Positions 16,899-26,070 of a stretch of DNA of 43,199 nt are shown one piece after another. The notes under the pieces were generated by a model. That model saw only the letters and a list, made by a program, of their open reading frames with translations, was not told where the DNA came from and did not search any database. The stretch is from Oligoflexia bacterium (GTDB lineage Bacteria > Bdellovibrionota_C > UBA2361 > JBGSMV01), in NCBI GenBank assembly GCA_019694515.1, contig JAIBBU010000027.1:1-43199 (forward strand), given 5' to 3'. Each line of letters begins with the position of its first letter. Position 1 is the stretch's first letter. Both the position numbers and the translations under genes were made by a program.

Positions 16899-17609
16899 AT
16901 GTTTCCAGTCGTTGCCCCTCCGGCCCAAGTCGTAGATTCTGCCGAATATCGCACTGCCACCACTCCTTCACTCGACGACACCTTAAGAGAGCAAGGGTTC
17001 ACGCTTAATCAGACGCGCGACGAGATCCGACGTTCCGTCGCGCTAAAGATGCTGCAGCTCCCAGTGATTCTTGATTACATCGACCGCAGTGACTGTCACC
17101 AGTGTGTGGGGTTGCAGATTCGCACTTTTAGCCTGATGTGCTCTCTCGATGACTCGCTCACGACGATGCTGGACAACACCGACATCGCGGTGGTGCCCTT
17201 CTCAAATGGGGACAGCATTTCGAACTTCGTTCAGGGCCTCGGTGCGCTTCCCAAACAGGAGGGGGAGCTCTGTTTATTAGAGGAGACCGAACCGGGCAGA
17301 TTCTTCACTTTAGCCATCTGCAACCCCAGCGGGAGGCGCAGCTACTTCATCTGTGTATACAAGGACGCAGTGGCTGACAAGCAGGAGTGTCTGATCGGGT
17401 TAGATCAGCAATTCGAAAGGATCCGTTTATGGGAAGCCGGCTTGAAGTTCGATTCGCCCGAAAGTGCCAAGGAGGTAGTTCTGCACCGATCGTCCTTGAG
17501 TTTGGCAGCGATCGTTGCTGAAGCGCGCGCGTGGGATGAACCCGATCCCGTTCTGGAGAGATACCTAAAGCTGATCGATGTTAGCCCGCCGGCGTCGAAG
17601 CCCCGTTAG
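16899..17609 (+). CDS. Hypothetical protein, 236 aa
   Basis: The family is not recognised. A GGGAG ribosome site about 6 nt before the ATG and low-bias internal composition support a real gene. There is no signal peptide or membrane span, so it is likely cytoplasmic. Seven cysteines are spread through the chain, including a DCHQC pair near residue 67, but no zinc-finger spacing is convincing. Segments such as LDDTLREQGFTLNQTRDEIR (~25-45) suggest an alpha-helical N-terminus. It lies 70 bp after murG and is followed by a hairpin terminator, so it may be the last gene of the dcw transcript or a single-gene unit. Confidence 0.6.
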   Translation: MFPVVAPPAQVVDSAEYRTATTPSLDDTLREQGFTLNQTRDEIRRSVALKMLQLPVILDYIDRSDCHQCVGLQIRTFSLMCSLDDSLTTMLDNTDIAVVPFSNGDSISNFVQGLGALPKQEGELCLLEETEPGRFFTLAICNPSGRRSYFICVYKDAVADKQECLIGLDQQFERIRLWEAGLKFDSPESAKEVVLHRSSLSLAAIVAEARAWDEPDPVLERYLKLIDVSPPASKPR

Positions 17610-17656
17610 CATGATTCCTTACTCGGTTTCGATCGCGCACGGGGCCGCTTAATCAA

Positions 17657-17682
17657 AAAGCCGCGGAGTTCCTCGCGGCTTT
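17657..17682 (+). terminator. Intrinsic-like terminator
   Basis: AAAGCCGCG (17657-17665) pairs perfectly with CGCGGCTTT (17674-17682) around an 8-nt loop, 47 nt after the stop of the preceding gene. The A run and T run at the base make it symmetrical. The T tract is short, but the shape and location fit a terminator separating the dcw region from the next unit. Confidence 0.65.
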
Positions 17683-17742
17683 AACCGCTGGAAAATAAAG
17701 GGCTCCTGTGATAGAAGAGGTTGTCTCTTCTCGAGGAAATTT

Positions 17743-18348
17743 ATGAAAAAGTTCATGTTTGTTTTGGTTGTTCTTTTGGCCTCCTCCGGTGTTGGTTTGG
17801 CTGAGGAATTGAAGGATATTTTCGGGCGCGTCGAGCAGTACGTCGCCGCTAAGAATTACACCAAAGCGCTGGATGAGCTGAGCTGGGCCAAGAAAGAGAT
17901 TGAGAAGTTGAACTCCGGCCAGCTAAAAACTTTTTTCCCTGACGAACTCGCCGGCTTCACCGGCGATAAGATCGAATCGCAAAATATGTTCGGCATTACC
18001 GGAATGGAGCGGCTTTACAAAAAAAGCGGCGCTAATACGACCGTGAAGGTCTCATTGACGGGCGGTGCCGGCGGCGCAGCCGGCGGATTAGGCGGGTTGG
18101 CGGCATTGGGCAGCTTTGCCGCCATGATGGGGCAGCAGCAAGGGCAGGATACCTTCCGCATTGAGGGACGCACCGCCACTTTGGAAGAACATGCCGACTC
18201 GCACGCAGCCGAGCTGACGGTGTTTCTCAACAGCGGATCAATTCTTAAACTGGAAATGCAAAATGGCACGGACGCAGCCGTGCTGAAGCAGATGGCCGAG
18301 AATCTGAAGCTCAATGATTTGGATGCGTATTTGAAAGGCGCTTCGTAA
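17743..18348 (+). CDS. Predicted periplasmic protein of unknown function, 201 aa
   Basis: The family is not recognised with confidence. A clear Sec signal peptide covers residues 1-20 (MKKFMFVLVVLLASSGVGLA before EELKD). The first mature part looks like a helical repeat (VEQYVAAKNYTKALDELSWA), resembling a single TPR-like pair. A glycine/alanine-rich hinge follows (GGAGGAAGGLGGLAAL, ~107-122). The C-terminal half is beta/alpha (AELTVFLNSGSILKLEMQ, then a helix). A strong GAGGAAA ribosome site lies 4 nt upstream. It precedes aspS by 37 bp with no terminator between, so the two may be cotranscribed. Confidence 0.65.
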   Translation: MKKFMFVLVVLLASSGVGLAEELKDIFGRVEQYVAAKNYTKALDELSWAKKEIEKLNSGQLKTFFPDELAGFTGDKIESQNMFGITGMERLYKKSGANTTVKVSLTGGAGGAAGGLGGLAALGSFAAMMGQQQGQDTFRIEGRTATLEEHADSHAAELTVFLNSGSILKLEMQNGTDAAVLKQMAENLKLNDLDAYLKGAS

Positions 18349-18385
18349 GTCCAGATTTGCATTAAACAATCTACAGTTCCTACCA

Positions 18386-20176
18386 ATGTCACAAAAAGAT
18401 TTTGTTCATAGCTCTTACCGCAGCCATACCTGCGCCGAACTGCGTGCCGCGGATGTGGGGAAAACCGCAACTCTTTCGGGATGGATCCACCGCGTGAGAA
18501 ATCACGGCGGGCTGGTCTTCGTCGATCTGAGAGATCACTACGGGCTGACGCAGGTCGTCTTTGCCGGTGATCAGATCGCCGAAATCGAAGCCCTGCGAGT
18601 CGAGAGCGTGATCGAAATTAGCGGTCAGGTGTTAAAGCGCAGCGCCGAGACGATTAACCCCAAATTGGACACGGGCGAAATCGAAGTTGCGGCTAAAACC
18701 CTGAAAGTGCATTCACGCGCCGAAGTCCTCCCTTTTCAGATTGCGGAAGACGACGGGGCTCCGGAGCCGACTAGGCTCAAATACCGCTTTCTGGAGCTTA
18801 GAAGGGAAAAGCTGCACCGCAACATAATCCTGCGCGCCAAGGTAATTTCGGCGATCCGGCAGATTATGGAGCAGATGGGCTTCCTGGAATTTCAAACTCC
18901 CATTTTGACCAGCAGCTCGCCTGAAGGTGCCAGAGATTTTATTGTGCCTTCGCGGCTGCATCCGGGAAAATTTTATGCGCTGCCTCAGGCGCCGCAGCAG
19001 TTCAAGCAGCTGCTAATGGTGGCCGGGTTCGATCGCTACTTCCAAATCGCGCCCTGTTTTCGCGATGAAGATGCGCGCGCGGATCGCTCTCCGGGAGAAT
19101 TTTATCAGCTCGATCTTGAGATGTCTTTCGTCGAGGAGGAGGACGTCTTTCGCATGTTCGAGACGCTCTTTACCTCACTTTTCGAGCGCTTCTCCAAACG
19201 CCCGTTCGCCTCGTCGCCTTTTGTGCGCATTCAGTATGACCAAAGCCTGCGCCGTTTCGGATCCGATAAGCCCGATCTTAGAAACCCGCTCGAGATCACC
19301 GACCTCTCGCAATGTTTTGCGGACACTGAGTTTCGGGTGTTCAAGGAGATTCTAGCTAAGGGTGGGGGGCTGTATGGCCTCAAGCTGGACCTGCCAAGCG
19401 CACCGCCCCGGAAGTATTTCGATGATATGGTCGATTGGTTTACCAAATTGGCAGGACAGGGCGTGGCCTATCTGACCTTCGAGGGTGCGGAATTCAAAGG
19501 CTCGATCGGCAAGTTCGTGACTCCCGATCAGGCGACGCGGCTGCGCGAGACCTTAAAGACCGGCGCATGCTCGGTAGTTTTCATCGCAGCCGGGATGCCC
19601 AAGCAGATCTTGCCGCATGTCGGAAAGCTTCGGGACAAGCTCGGTCAAGATTTTAATCTGATTAATAAAGAGCAGTGGGCTGTCTGTTGGATCACCGATT
19701 TCCCGATGTACGAGATTGAGGAGAGCAGCGGCGAGCTGCAATTCGCGCACAACCCCTTTTCCATGCCGCGCGGCGGATTGGATGCGCTGCTGAACAAGGA
19801 TCCGCTCGAGATCTACTGTTCGCAGTATGATCTCGTGATCAACGGATATGAGATTTTGAGCGGCGCAATTCGAAACCATGAGCCTGAGATCATGTACAAA
19901 GCTTTCGAGAAGGTGGGCCACAGCCGCGCTGACGTCGATGAAAAATTTGGCGGGATGATTAGAGCCTTCAAATTCGGCGCGCCCCCGCACGGCGGCGGGG
20001 CTCCGGGGATCGATCGGATTGTGATGCTTTTGGCCGAAGAGTTTGCCATTCGGGATGTCACAGCCTTCCCGCTCGCGCAGAACGGGGAGGATCTGCTGAT
20101 GGGAGCGCCCTCGACGGTTAGTGCGAAACAGCTGCGCGAGGTGCATATTGAGCTTAAACTCCCTCCCAAGAGCTGA
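18386..20176 (+). CDS. aspS: Aspartate--tRNA ligase (bacterial type)
   Basis: Class II aminoacyl-tRNA synthetase charging tRNA-Asp, possibly also tRNA-Asn if the organism uses the amidotransferase route, which cannot be told here. The N-terminal OB-fold anticodon-binding domain (to ~110) carries SGWIHRVRNHGGLVFVDLRD. Catalytic-core motifs follow: FLEFQTPILTSSSPEGARDF (motif 1 region), FYQLDLEMSF (motif 2 region) and HGGGAPGIDRIVML (motif 3, ~533-546). The long insert between motifs 2 and 3 (~280-420) is the GAD domain of bacterial-type enzymes. The length of 596 aa is normal. No Shine-Dalgarno is evident at the ATG. Confidence 0.96.
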   Translation: MSQKDFVHSSYRSHTCAELRAADVGKTATLSGWIHRVRNHGGLVFVDLRDHYGLTQVVFAGDQIAEIEALRVESVIEISGQVLKRSAETINPKLDTGEIEVAAKTLKVHSRAEVLPFQIAEDDGAPEPTRLKYRFLELRREKLHRNIILRAKVISAIRQIMEQMGFLEFQTPILTSSSPEGARDFIVPSRLHPGKFYALPQAPQQFKQLLMVAGFDRYFQIAPCFRDEDARADRSPGEFYQLDLEMSFVEEEDVFRMFETLFTSLFERFSKRPFASSPFVRIQYDQSLRRFGSDKPDLRNPLEITDLSQCFADTEFRVFKEILAKGGGLYGLKLDLPSAPPRKYFDDMVDWFTKLAGQGVAYLTFEGAEFKGSIGKFVTPDQATRLRETLKTGACSVVFIAAGMPKQILPHVGKLRDKLGQDFNLINKEQWAVCWITDFPMYEIEESSGELQFAHNPFSMPRGGLDALLNKDPLEIYCSQYDLVINGYEILSGAIRNHEPEIMYKAFEKVGHSRADVDEKFGGMIRAFKFGAPPHGGGAPGIDRIVMLLAEEFAIRDVTAFPLAQNGEDLLMGAPSTVSAKQLREVHIELKLPPKS

Positions 20177-20225
20177 GCTGCCGCATACATGACTAAAAGT
20201 ATCATCCGCTAGGCTTTTCCCCGGG

Positions 20226-21572
20226 GTGAAAACTTCGTATTATTTCGCGGTGTCGTTAGCATCGTTGCGCCTACTATATTGCCTCACCGTTTTCTTCCTG
20301 CCGGTAGTTGCCTGGGCTGATGATCCCGCTCCGCCATACTCACTGGAGGAGTGCTATCAATTAGCGCTGCAGAACAGTGAGAGTTTGAAAATTAGCGAGG
20401 AGGACCTCAGTATTGCGGACGCGCAGTACCGTCAGGCTATGGCGGCCCTGCTGCCGAATATCGATCTCCTGGGATCGCAGCGCTTTCGCGACAACGCCAA
20501 TTTCGGACGAATCATGCGCGGCAGCTCCTTTGCCGAAGATAACGGCGGCTCAACCGGCGGTAGCGGGGGCGGACTAGGGCGTTCGCAGTCCGAGATCACC
20601 CTCGGACTTTCTCAGCCGATTTTTCACGGATTTCGCGATTATCTTTTGTTGCGCGCCGCCCAGGGTGACTACAGCGCCCAAGAGTTGGATCTCAGCCGAT
20701 CACGCGAACTGCTCTATCAAGATGTCGCGGCGCTTTTCTATGAGATCCAGCTGCATTTAGCGGAGGTGGCTGTATATGAGGCCGGACGAACAACGCTCAA
20801 CGCTCGTCTAAAGGAGCTAGGTGAATTCGAGAAGCTAGGCAAAGCTCGTGAGAGTGAAACATTAGCATCCAGAGCCGAACTAGCCGATTTGGAAGCCAGC
20901 CGGGAGGCGGCTCAGGGACAGGCTCGAACCAGCCTGGAGTTGATGGCGTTCCTCACAGGAATCTCAGCGGATCAGCTCTCTTTGGAGGGCACCAAGCTGA
21001 CACCGGAGCTGAATCCTCTCGCACAATACCTTGAGCGGGTACAAGCTCGCGCCGATCTGCAGGCTGCGGCTGTCAGGATTGAAGCTGAAAAGCAGCGCTC
21101 CCAAGCAATTTCACGCGAACGATGGCCCGGCTTGGACCTGACCGCCGATGCCTATCCCTTCGAAGATCCGGATCGGACCAGGGACTGGGAAGCGGGGCTG
21201 ACCCTCTCGATGCCGATCTTCGATGGCGGAATGATTAGCGCCCGTGAATCCGAGGCGCGCGCGCTTGTAAAAAAAACCCAGCTTTCGGCGCAACAAAAGA
21301 GGCGCTTGGCGGAACGTGATGTGCGGGTGTCCTACGCCGACTCGGCCGCCGGCTTCGCAGAGTACAAGAGTTTGCAAAAGCTGGTTTCCAGCGCCAAGAA
21401 GAATTATGAGGTGCAGACCCGCGACTATGGGCTCGGAATTGTGACCAATCTCGATGTACTACAGGCCATCCGTACGAAACAGGATGCCGAGAGGCGGCTA
21501 GAGCTTTCGCGGTACTCCTACCTTGCTGCGCTGACCAAGCTGGAAGTGTCAGCCGGAGGAGTAGTTAAGTGA
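20226..21572 (+). CDS. TolC-family outer-membrane efflux protein
   Basis: Outer-membrane channel component of a tripartite exporter. Start is GTG at 20226 with no clear ribosome site. The signal peptide ends near WA before DDPAPP (~residue 32). The mature chain begins YSLEECYQLALQNSESLKI, typical of the family, and has two long helical OEP repeats (~45-245 and ~260-445) with the conserved GFRDYL and LDVLQAIRTKQDAERRLELS segments. A Gly/Ser-rich insertion (GGSTGGSGGGLG, ~107-118) sits in a likely extracellular strand loop. Length 448 aa. Its stop overlaps the RND gene start (GTGA), so the two are coupled. Confidence 0.92.
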   Translation: MKTSYYFAVSLASLRLLYCLTVFFLPVVAWADDPAPPYSLEECYQLALQNSESLKISEEDLSIADAQYRQAMAALLPNIDLLGSQRFRDNANFGRIMRGSSFAEDNGGSTGGSGGGLGRSQSEITLGLSQPIFHGFRDYLLLRAAQGDYSAQELDLSRSRELLYQDVAALFYEIQLHLAEVAVYEAGRTTLNARLKELGEFEKLGKARESETLASRAELADLEASREAAQGQARTSLELMAFLTGISADQLSLEGTKLTPELNPLAQYLERVQARADLQAAAVRIEAEKQRSQAISRERWPGLDLTADAYPFEDPDRTRDWEAGLTLSMPIFDGGMISARESEARALVKKTQLSAQQKRRLAERDVRVSYADSAAGFAEYKSLQKLVSSAKKNYEVQTRDYGLGIVTNLDVLQAIRTKQDAERRLELSRYSYLAALTKLEVSAGGVVK

Positions 21573-24500
21573 CCTTATCCGATCTATCGATTCGCCGCCC
21601 CGTTTTCGCCTGGATGTTGATGTTCGGACTAATTGGGTTCGGCATCGTAAGCTTCAATAAACTAGGGATAAGTCAGCTTCCGGATGTGGACTTCCCAGTG
21701 ATCTCGGTTTCAATCACCTGGCAGGGAGCGGCCCCCGAGGTGGTGGAATCAGAGATTGCTGACCAGCTCGAACAGGCCTTTGTCAGTATCGAGGGGGTTA
21801 GAGAAATCACCTCGACCATTCGTCAGGGGTCAGCCAATATCTCGATGGAGTTTGATCTTAAGCGCAATGTCGATGCTGCGCTCCAGGAGGTGCAGTCCGC
21901 GGTAAATCGTGTGCGCTTGCCCCTCGATGCGGATCTGCCGATCGTCAGAAAAACGAATCCCGAAGACCAGCCCATCATGTGGCTTGGTATCTCCTCGACT
22001 GAGAGATCGCTGCGCGAGTTGATTAACTACGTCGATCTCAATGTAAAGGATCAATTTCAGATCCTGCCCGGAGTGGGAGAGGTCTTGTTGGGAGGCTTTA
22101 CAGAGCGAAATCTGCGGGTTTGGGTTAGTAACGAGAAGCTAAAGCAATACGAGCTAACGATCCTCGATGTGCGCGCCGCGCTGGAGGCCGGGCAGATCGA
22201 AACGGCGGCCGGATTCTTGGAGAACAACACTCAAGAACTAAATCTGCGCTTCATGGGCGAGGGCGCGACACCCGAAGAAGTAGGGAACATTTTGCTTCAA
22301 ACCCGCGGTGGCCGCCCGGTTTACGGAACCGCTATTCGGCTCAGTGACGTAGCCCGGATCGAAGACGGTTTGAATGATGTTCGGCGCATCTCGCGGGTCG
22401 ACGGGGTCCCCGGGATGGGGCTTGGCATTAAGAAGCAGCGCGGCGCTAACACGGTTGAGATCGGCGAGCGGGTTAAGAAACGCATGGCCGATCTGGCTAA
22501 GACCCTGCCTCCGGACATTAAGATTGGCGTTAACTTCGACACCACGGTTTTCGTCAAGGAATCGGTGGATGAAACTGAATTCACTCTGGTGCTTTCGGCG
22601 CTGGTCACCGCGCTAGTCTGCTGGCTGTTTCTGGGCTCCCTTCGCCCCACATTTAATATTCTGCTTTCTATCCCGACCTCCATCGTCGGCAGCTTTACGG
22701 TGATCTATTTTATGGGGTTCACACTGAACCTCTTTACGATCCTAGGACTAGCCCTGGCAATCGGCATCGTGGTTGATGACGCTATCATGGTGCTGGAAAA
22801 TATCTATCGGCATAAGGATATGGGCAAAGATCGGGTAACTGCGTCACTGGACGGCGCCCGTGAGATTACCTTCGCGGCTATCGCCGCCTCGATCGCCGTG
22901 ATTGCGATCTTCCTGCCGGTCGCCTTCATGGAGGGTGTAATCGGCAAATTCTTCTTCCAGTTCGGTGTTACGATCACAGCGGCGGTAGCCCTGTCGCTGC
23001 TTGAAGCAGTCACGCTCACGCCGATGCGCTGTTCGCAGATGATGGAGGAGCGCGAGGAGCAGGGGCGTTTTGCCGCGTTTTTAGACCGCCTTTTTTTGCG
23101 CGTGGCCGGGGTGTATCGGGCGCTGCTAAGCGTAGCGCTTAATCTGCGCTGGATCGTAGTGCTAGCCTCTGTCGCGATCTTTTTCGCGTCACTGCAGTTA
23201 ATGCCGTTGCTCAAGAAGGAGTTCGTCCCCGCCCAGGATCAATCTACCTTTCTGGGCCGGGTAGAAACTAAAACCGGTTCCTCGATTGAATCGACCTCTG
23301 CCTCAATCAAACAGGTTGAGGATTATTTCAAGAGCCGCACCGATGTAGCCAAGATTTTCGGAGCTGTCGGCGGGTTTGGCGGCGGTGAGGTGAACACCGG
23401 GATCGTCTTCGTAAGCCTTGTGCCCCCCGCTAAGCGCAGTCTCACCCAGGAGCAAATCATGCAGGAGGCGCGAAAACAGTTTCCGCCTACCAAAGAGATG
23501 AAGGTCTTCCTCCAGGATCTGTCGACTCGCGGTTTCACAGCGCAGCGCGGCTTCCCGGTAGAGATCAATATTCGCGGACCGGAATGGCGCGTTCTAGATG
23601 AGAAAAGCAAAGCGATCGTGCAGAAACTCTCAGAGACAGGACTGGTAGTCGATGTTGATACCGATTATCGGCTGGGTCAGCCCGAGGCACGCGTAATTCC
23701 TGATCGCGACGCGGCCTTAAAGCGCGGCGTGCCGATCGAAGCGATCGGCGACACGGTATCGGCAGCGATTGGAGGCGTGCGACAGGGTAAGTTTACGCAG
23801 GGCGGCCGGCGCTATGATGTGCGGCTGCGGCTGGAAGCAGGGGAGCGCCTTCTGCCCGAGGACATTATGAAGCTGCAGGTTCGCAATATTTACGGCGAAC
23901 TAGTTCCGATTAATGAGGTGGCCAAAGTCCAGACTGTCGGCACGCTGCAGACAATTACCCGCAGAAACCGCGAGAGGTCGATCTCCATTTATGCCAATGT
24001 GGCACAGGGCAAATCCCAGGCAGATGCACTGCAAAAAGCCCAGGAGATCGCCCGTGCAGCGCTGCCTGAAGGCTATCGGGTATTTCTGGGCGGCGGGGCG
24101 CAGACCTTCAATGAGTCCTTTAGCAGTCTGTTCTTTGTACTGTGGATGGGGGTCGCGGTTGCCTACATGGTACTGGCTTCGCAATTCAATAGCTATCTGC
24201 ACCCGTTGGTGGTGCTGCTATCGCTGCCATTTAGTATTACCGGCGCCGTGGCCGCGCTTTACCTCACGGGACAATCACTCAATCTCTACAGCATGATTGG
24301 TGTGATTCTGCTAATGGGTATCGTGAAGAAGAATGGTATATTGTTGGTCGAATTTACCAATCACAAGCGGTTCGTGGATAAGCTGCCGCTGCGCGAAGCG
24401 ATTTTGGAAGCTTCTCCGATCCGGCTTCGTCCGATCCTAATGACCTCATTAGCTACTCTTGCGGCTGCGGTCCCGCCGGCGCTAGCGCTTGGTCCAGGAG

Positions 24501-24670
24501 CGGAGAGCCGCATTCCGATGTCGATCACGATTATCGGCGGAGTGCTGGTTTCAACCGTCTTTACGCTCTTTGTGGTGCCCTGCGCCTATAGTTTGATCTC
24601 GAAGTTGGAAGGAAAACGCCGCGAGATTCCAGAGAGCTCCGCGCCAAGTCGCGCCCCTAGCCACGTTTAG
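21569..24670 (+). CDS. RND-family multidrug efflux transporter (HAE1, AcrB/MdtB-like)
   Basis: Proton-driven inner-membrane pump. GTG start with a strong GGAGGAG site 7 nt upstream. The N-terminus SDLSIRRPVFAWMLMFGLI and PDVDFPVISVSITWQGAAPE are hallmark RND sequences. Two halves each carry one plus five membrane spans and a large periplasmic loop. The proton-relay aspartates are in IVVDDAIMVLENI (~407-419), and the partner lysine is in GIVKKNGILLVEF (~921-933). The length of 1033 aa is normal. No membrane-fusion (adaptor) protein is encoded on either side, so it must recruit one from elsewhere. It converges with the MFS gene, overlapping it by 14 bp. Confidence 0.96.
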   Translation: MTLSDLSIRRPVFAWMLMFGLIGFGIVSFNKLGISQLPDVDFPVISVSITWQGAAPEVVESEIADQLEQAFVSIEGVREITSTIRQGSANISMEFDLKRNVDAALQEVQSAVNRVRLPLDADLPIVRKTNPEDQPIMWLGISSTERSLRELINYVDLNVKDQFQILPGVGEVLLGGFTERNLRVWVSNEKLKQYELTILDVRAALEAGQIETAAGFLENNTQELNLRFMGEGATPEEVGNILLQTRGGRPVYGTAIRLSDVARIEDGLNDVRRISRVDGVPGMGLGIKKQRGANTVEIGERVKKRMADLAKTLPPDIKIGVNFDTTVFVKESVDETEFTLVLSALVTALVCWLFLGSLRPTFNILLSIPTSIVGSFTVIYFMGFTLNLFTILGLALAIGIVVDDAIMVLENIYRHKDMGKDRVTASLDGAREITFAAIAASIAVIAIFLPVAFMEGVIGKFFFQFGVTITAAVALSLLEAVTLTPMRCSQMMEEREEQGRFAAFLDRLFLRVAGVYRALLSVALNLRWIVVLASVAIFFASLQLMPLLKKEFVPAQDQSTFLGRVETKTGSSIESTSASIKQVEDYFKSRTDVAKIFGAVGGFGGGEVNTGIVFVSLVPPAKRSLTQEQIMQEARKQFPPTKEMKVFLQDLSTRGFTAQRGFPVEINIRGPEWRVLDEKSKAIVQKLSETGLVVDVDTDYRLGQPEARVIPDRDAALKRGVPIEAIGDTVSAAIGGVRQGKFTQGGRRYDVRLRLEAGERLLPEDIMKLQVRNIYGELVPINEVAKVQTVGTLQTITRRNRERSISIYANVAQGKSQADALQKAQEIARAALPEGYRVFLGGGAQTFNESFSSLFFVLWMGVAVAYMVLASQFNSYLHPLVVLLSLPFSITGAVAALYLTGQSLNLYSMIGVILLMGIVKKNGILLVEFTNHKRFVDKLPLREAILEASPIRLRPILMTSLATLAAAVPPALALGPGAESRIPMSITIIGGVLVSTVFTLFVVPCAYSLISKLEGKRREIPESSAPSRAPSHV

Positions 24671-25925
24671 GCGGCACAATCCCTTGGGCTTCGTAAACGG
24701 GGCGCGCCTGTCGGCGAATCTCGGGTAACTTTTTCCAAAACATCACTGCCACACCGATGCACGCAGCCCCTCCGGCCAGCACTGTGTTGGGGGCGCCGAT
24801 GCGGCTGGCGAGTGCCCCCGCAATCAAACCACCAAGCGGCATCATCCCCATAAATGCGGTGGTATACAGGCTCATAACCCGCGCGCGCTTCGCGGGATCG
24901 GCCAAGGTTTGAATTAGGGTATTACAGGAGGCCAGCAGGAATATTACAGCTATTCCGGAGAAGAAGATCAAAACTAAGGAGAGCCAAAGCCGGTTCGAAA
25001 GCGCAAATCCGATCAGCGCTAGGCTGTGCACAAATCCAGCAGTGACGATCAAAGATCCTAGTCCGACAATCGAACGCCGCGACGCCAGATAGAGCGATCC
25101 CGCCACTGCGCCCAAACCCGAAGCGCCCATTAACAATCCCAGTCTCTCCGGCCCCCCCTGCAGCACCTCGCGGGCAAATACCGGCATCAGCACGAAATGC
25201 GGGGTTCCAAGCAGGCTTATTAACCCAACCAGCTTGATCAGCTCTCTAATCGGAACGAAGCGCCAAACATAGGTAACGCCGTCAACAAACCCCTCCACCA
25301 GGTTGTGCTTCGAGACATGCGCAGCGCCCGAGGCCAGTCGAATTTGGAAAAGCGAGATCAGTACCGCAAAAAAACTTACACCATCCACCAAGAAGCACAC
25401 GCCCTCGTTAGAAGCGGCTATGATGATTCCACCAATGGCGGGCCCGATTAATCTACCGCTGTTGAACATCGTCGAATTCAACGCAATCGCGTTTGGTAGG
25501 TCGAGCTTGTCCTCGATCATTTCATTTACGAAAGACTGGCGCGCCGGCATATCAAAGGCGTTAATGATCGCCTGAGCTACGCATAAGAGGCACAGGATCG
25601 GAATGTCGATTTGGCCACTCAGTGTCAGGTAGGCCAGGGCAAAGGACTGCAACATTGAACTGAACTGGGTCGCAATCATGACGCGCTGACGGTTCCAGCG
25701 GTCAATTAACACCCCTGCAACAGGGGCCACCAAGAAGGTCGGAAACTGTCCACAGAATCCTACCACCCCCAGAATCAGCTCCGATCCCGTTAAGCGGAAG
25801 GCCAGCCAGCTTGTGGCAATTGAGGAGATCCAGGTGCCGATCAGGGAGACGAATTGTCCGGCAAAGAAAAGCCGATAGTTTCGATGTTTCAGGGCGCGAA
25901 ATAGCGCAGGGCGGGGCGTCGACAT
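24657..25925 (-). CDS. MFS transporter (MFS_3/EntS-like)
   Basis: Major facilitator exporter with about twelve membrane spans in 422 aa. The N-terminal ALKHRNYRLFFAGQFVSLIG, the loop motif GVLIDRWNRQRV (~77-88) and ARQSFVNEMI (~128-137) are typical of the MFS_3 group that includes siderophore and drug exporters. The substrate cannot be told. Stop-to-stop it overlaps the RND gene by 14 bp. It is divergent from the ydbH-like gene across a 145-bp promoter region. Only a weak ribosome site is seen before the ATG. Confidence 0.9.
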   Translation of the reverse strand: MSTPRPALFRALKHRNYRLFFAGQFVSLIGTWISSIATSWLAFRLTGSELILGVVGFCGQFPTFLVAPVAGVLIDRWNRQRVMIATQFSSMLQSFALAYLTLSGQIDIPILCLLCVAQAIINAFDMPARQSFVNEMIEDKLDLPNAIALNSTMFNSGRLIGPAIGGIIIAASNEGVCFLVDGVSFFAVLISLFQIRLASGAAHVSKHNLVEGFVDGVTYVWRFVPIRELIKLVGLISLLGTPHFVLMPVFAREVLQGGPERLGLLMGASGLGAVAGSLYLASRRSIVGLGSLIVTAGFVHSLALIGFALSNRLWLSLVLIFFSGIAVIFLLASCNTLIQTLADPAKRARVMSLYTTAFMGMMPLGGLIAGALASRIGAPNTVLAGGAACIGVAVMFWKKLPEIRRQARPVYEAQGIVPPKRG

Positions 25926-26070
25926 GCCACACCACTATCGTGCAATTTGAACTATATCGCAAAGGGGGGCGCAGCGCACGAATTCTAACCATTTGAAATG
26001 ACGATACCCATATGAACTGCAGATGCCATGAATTCTAGCGCTCGTTCTCCGACAGTGATCGATCTACGCT

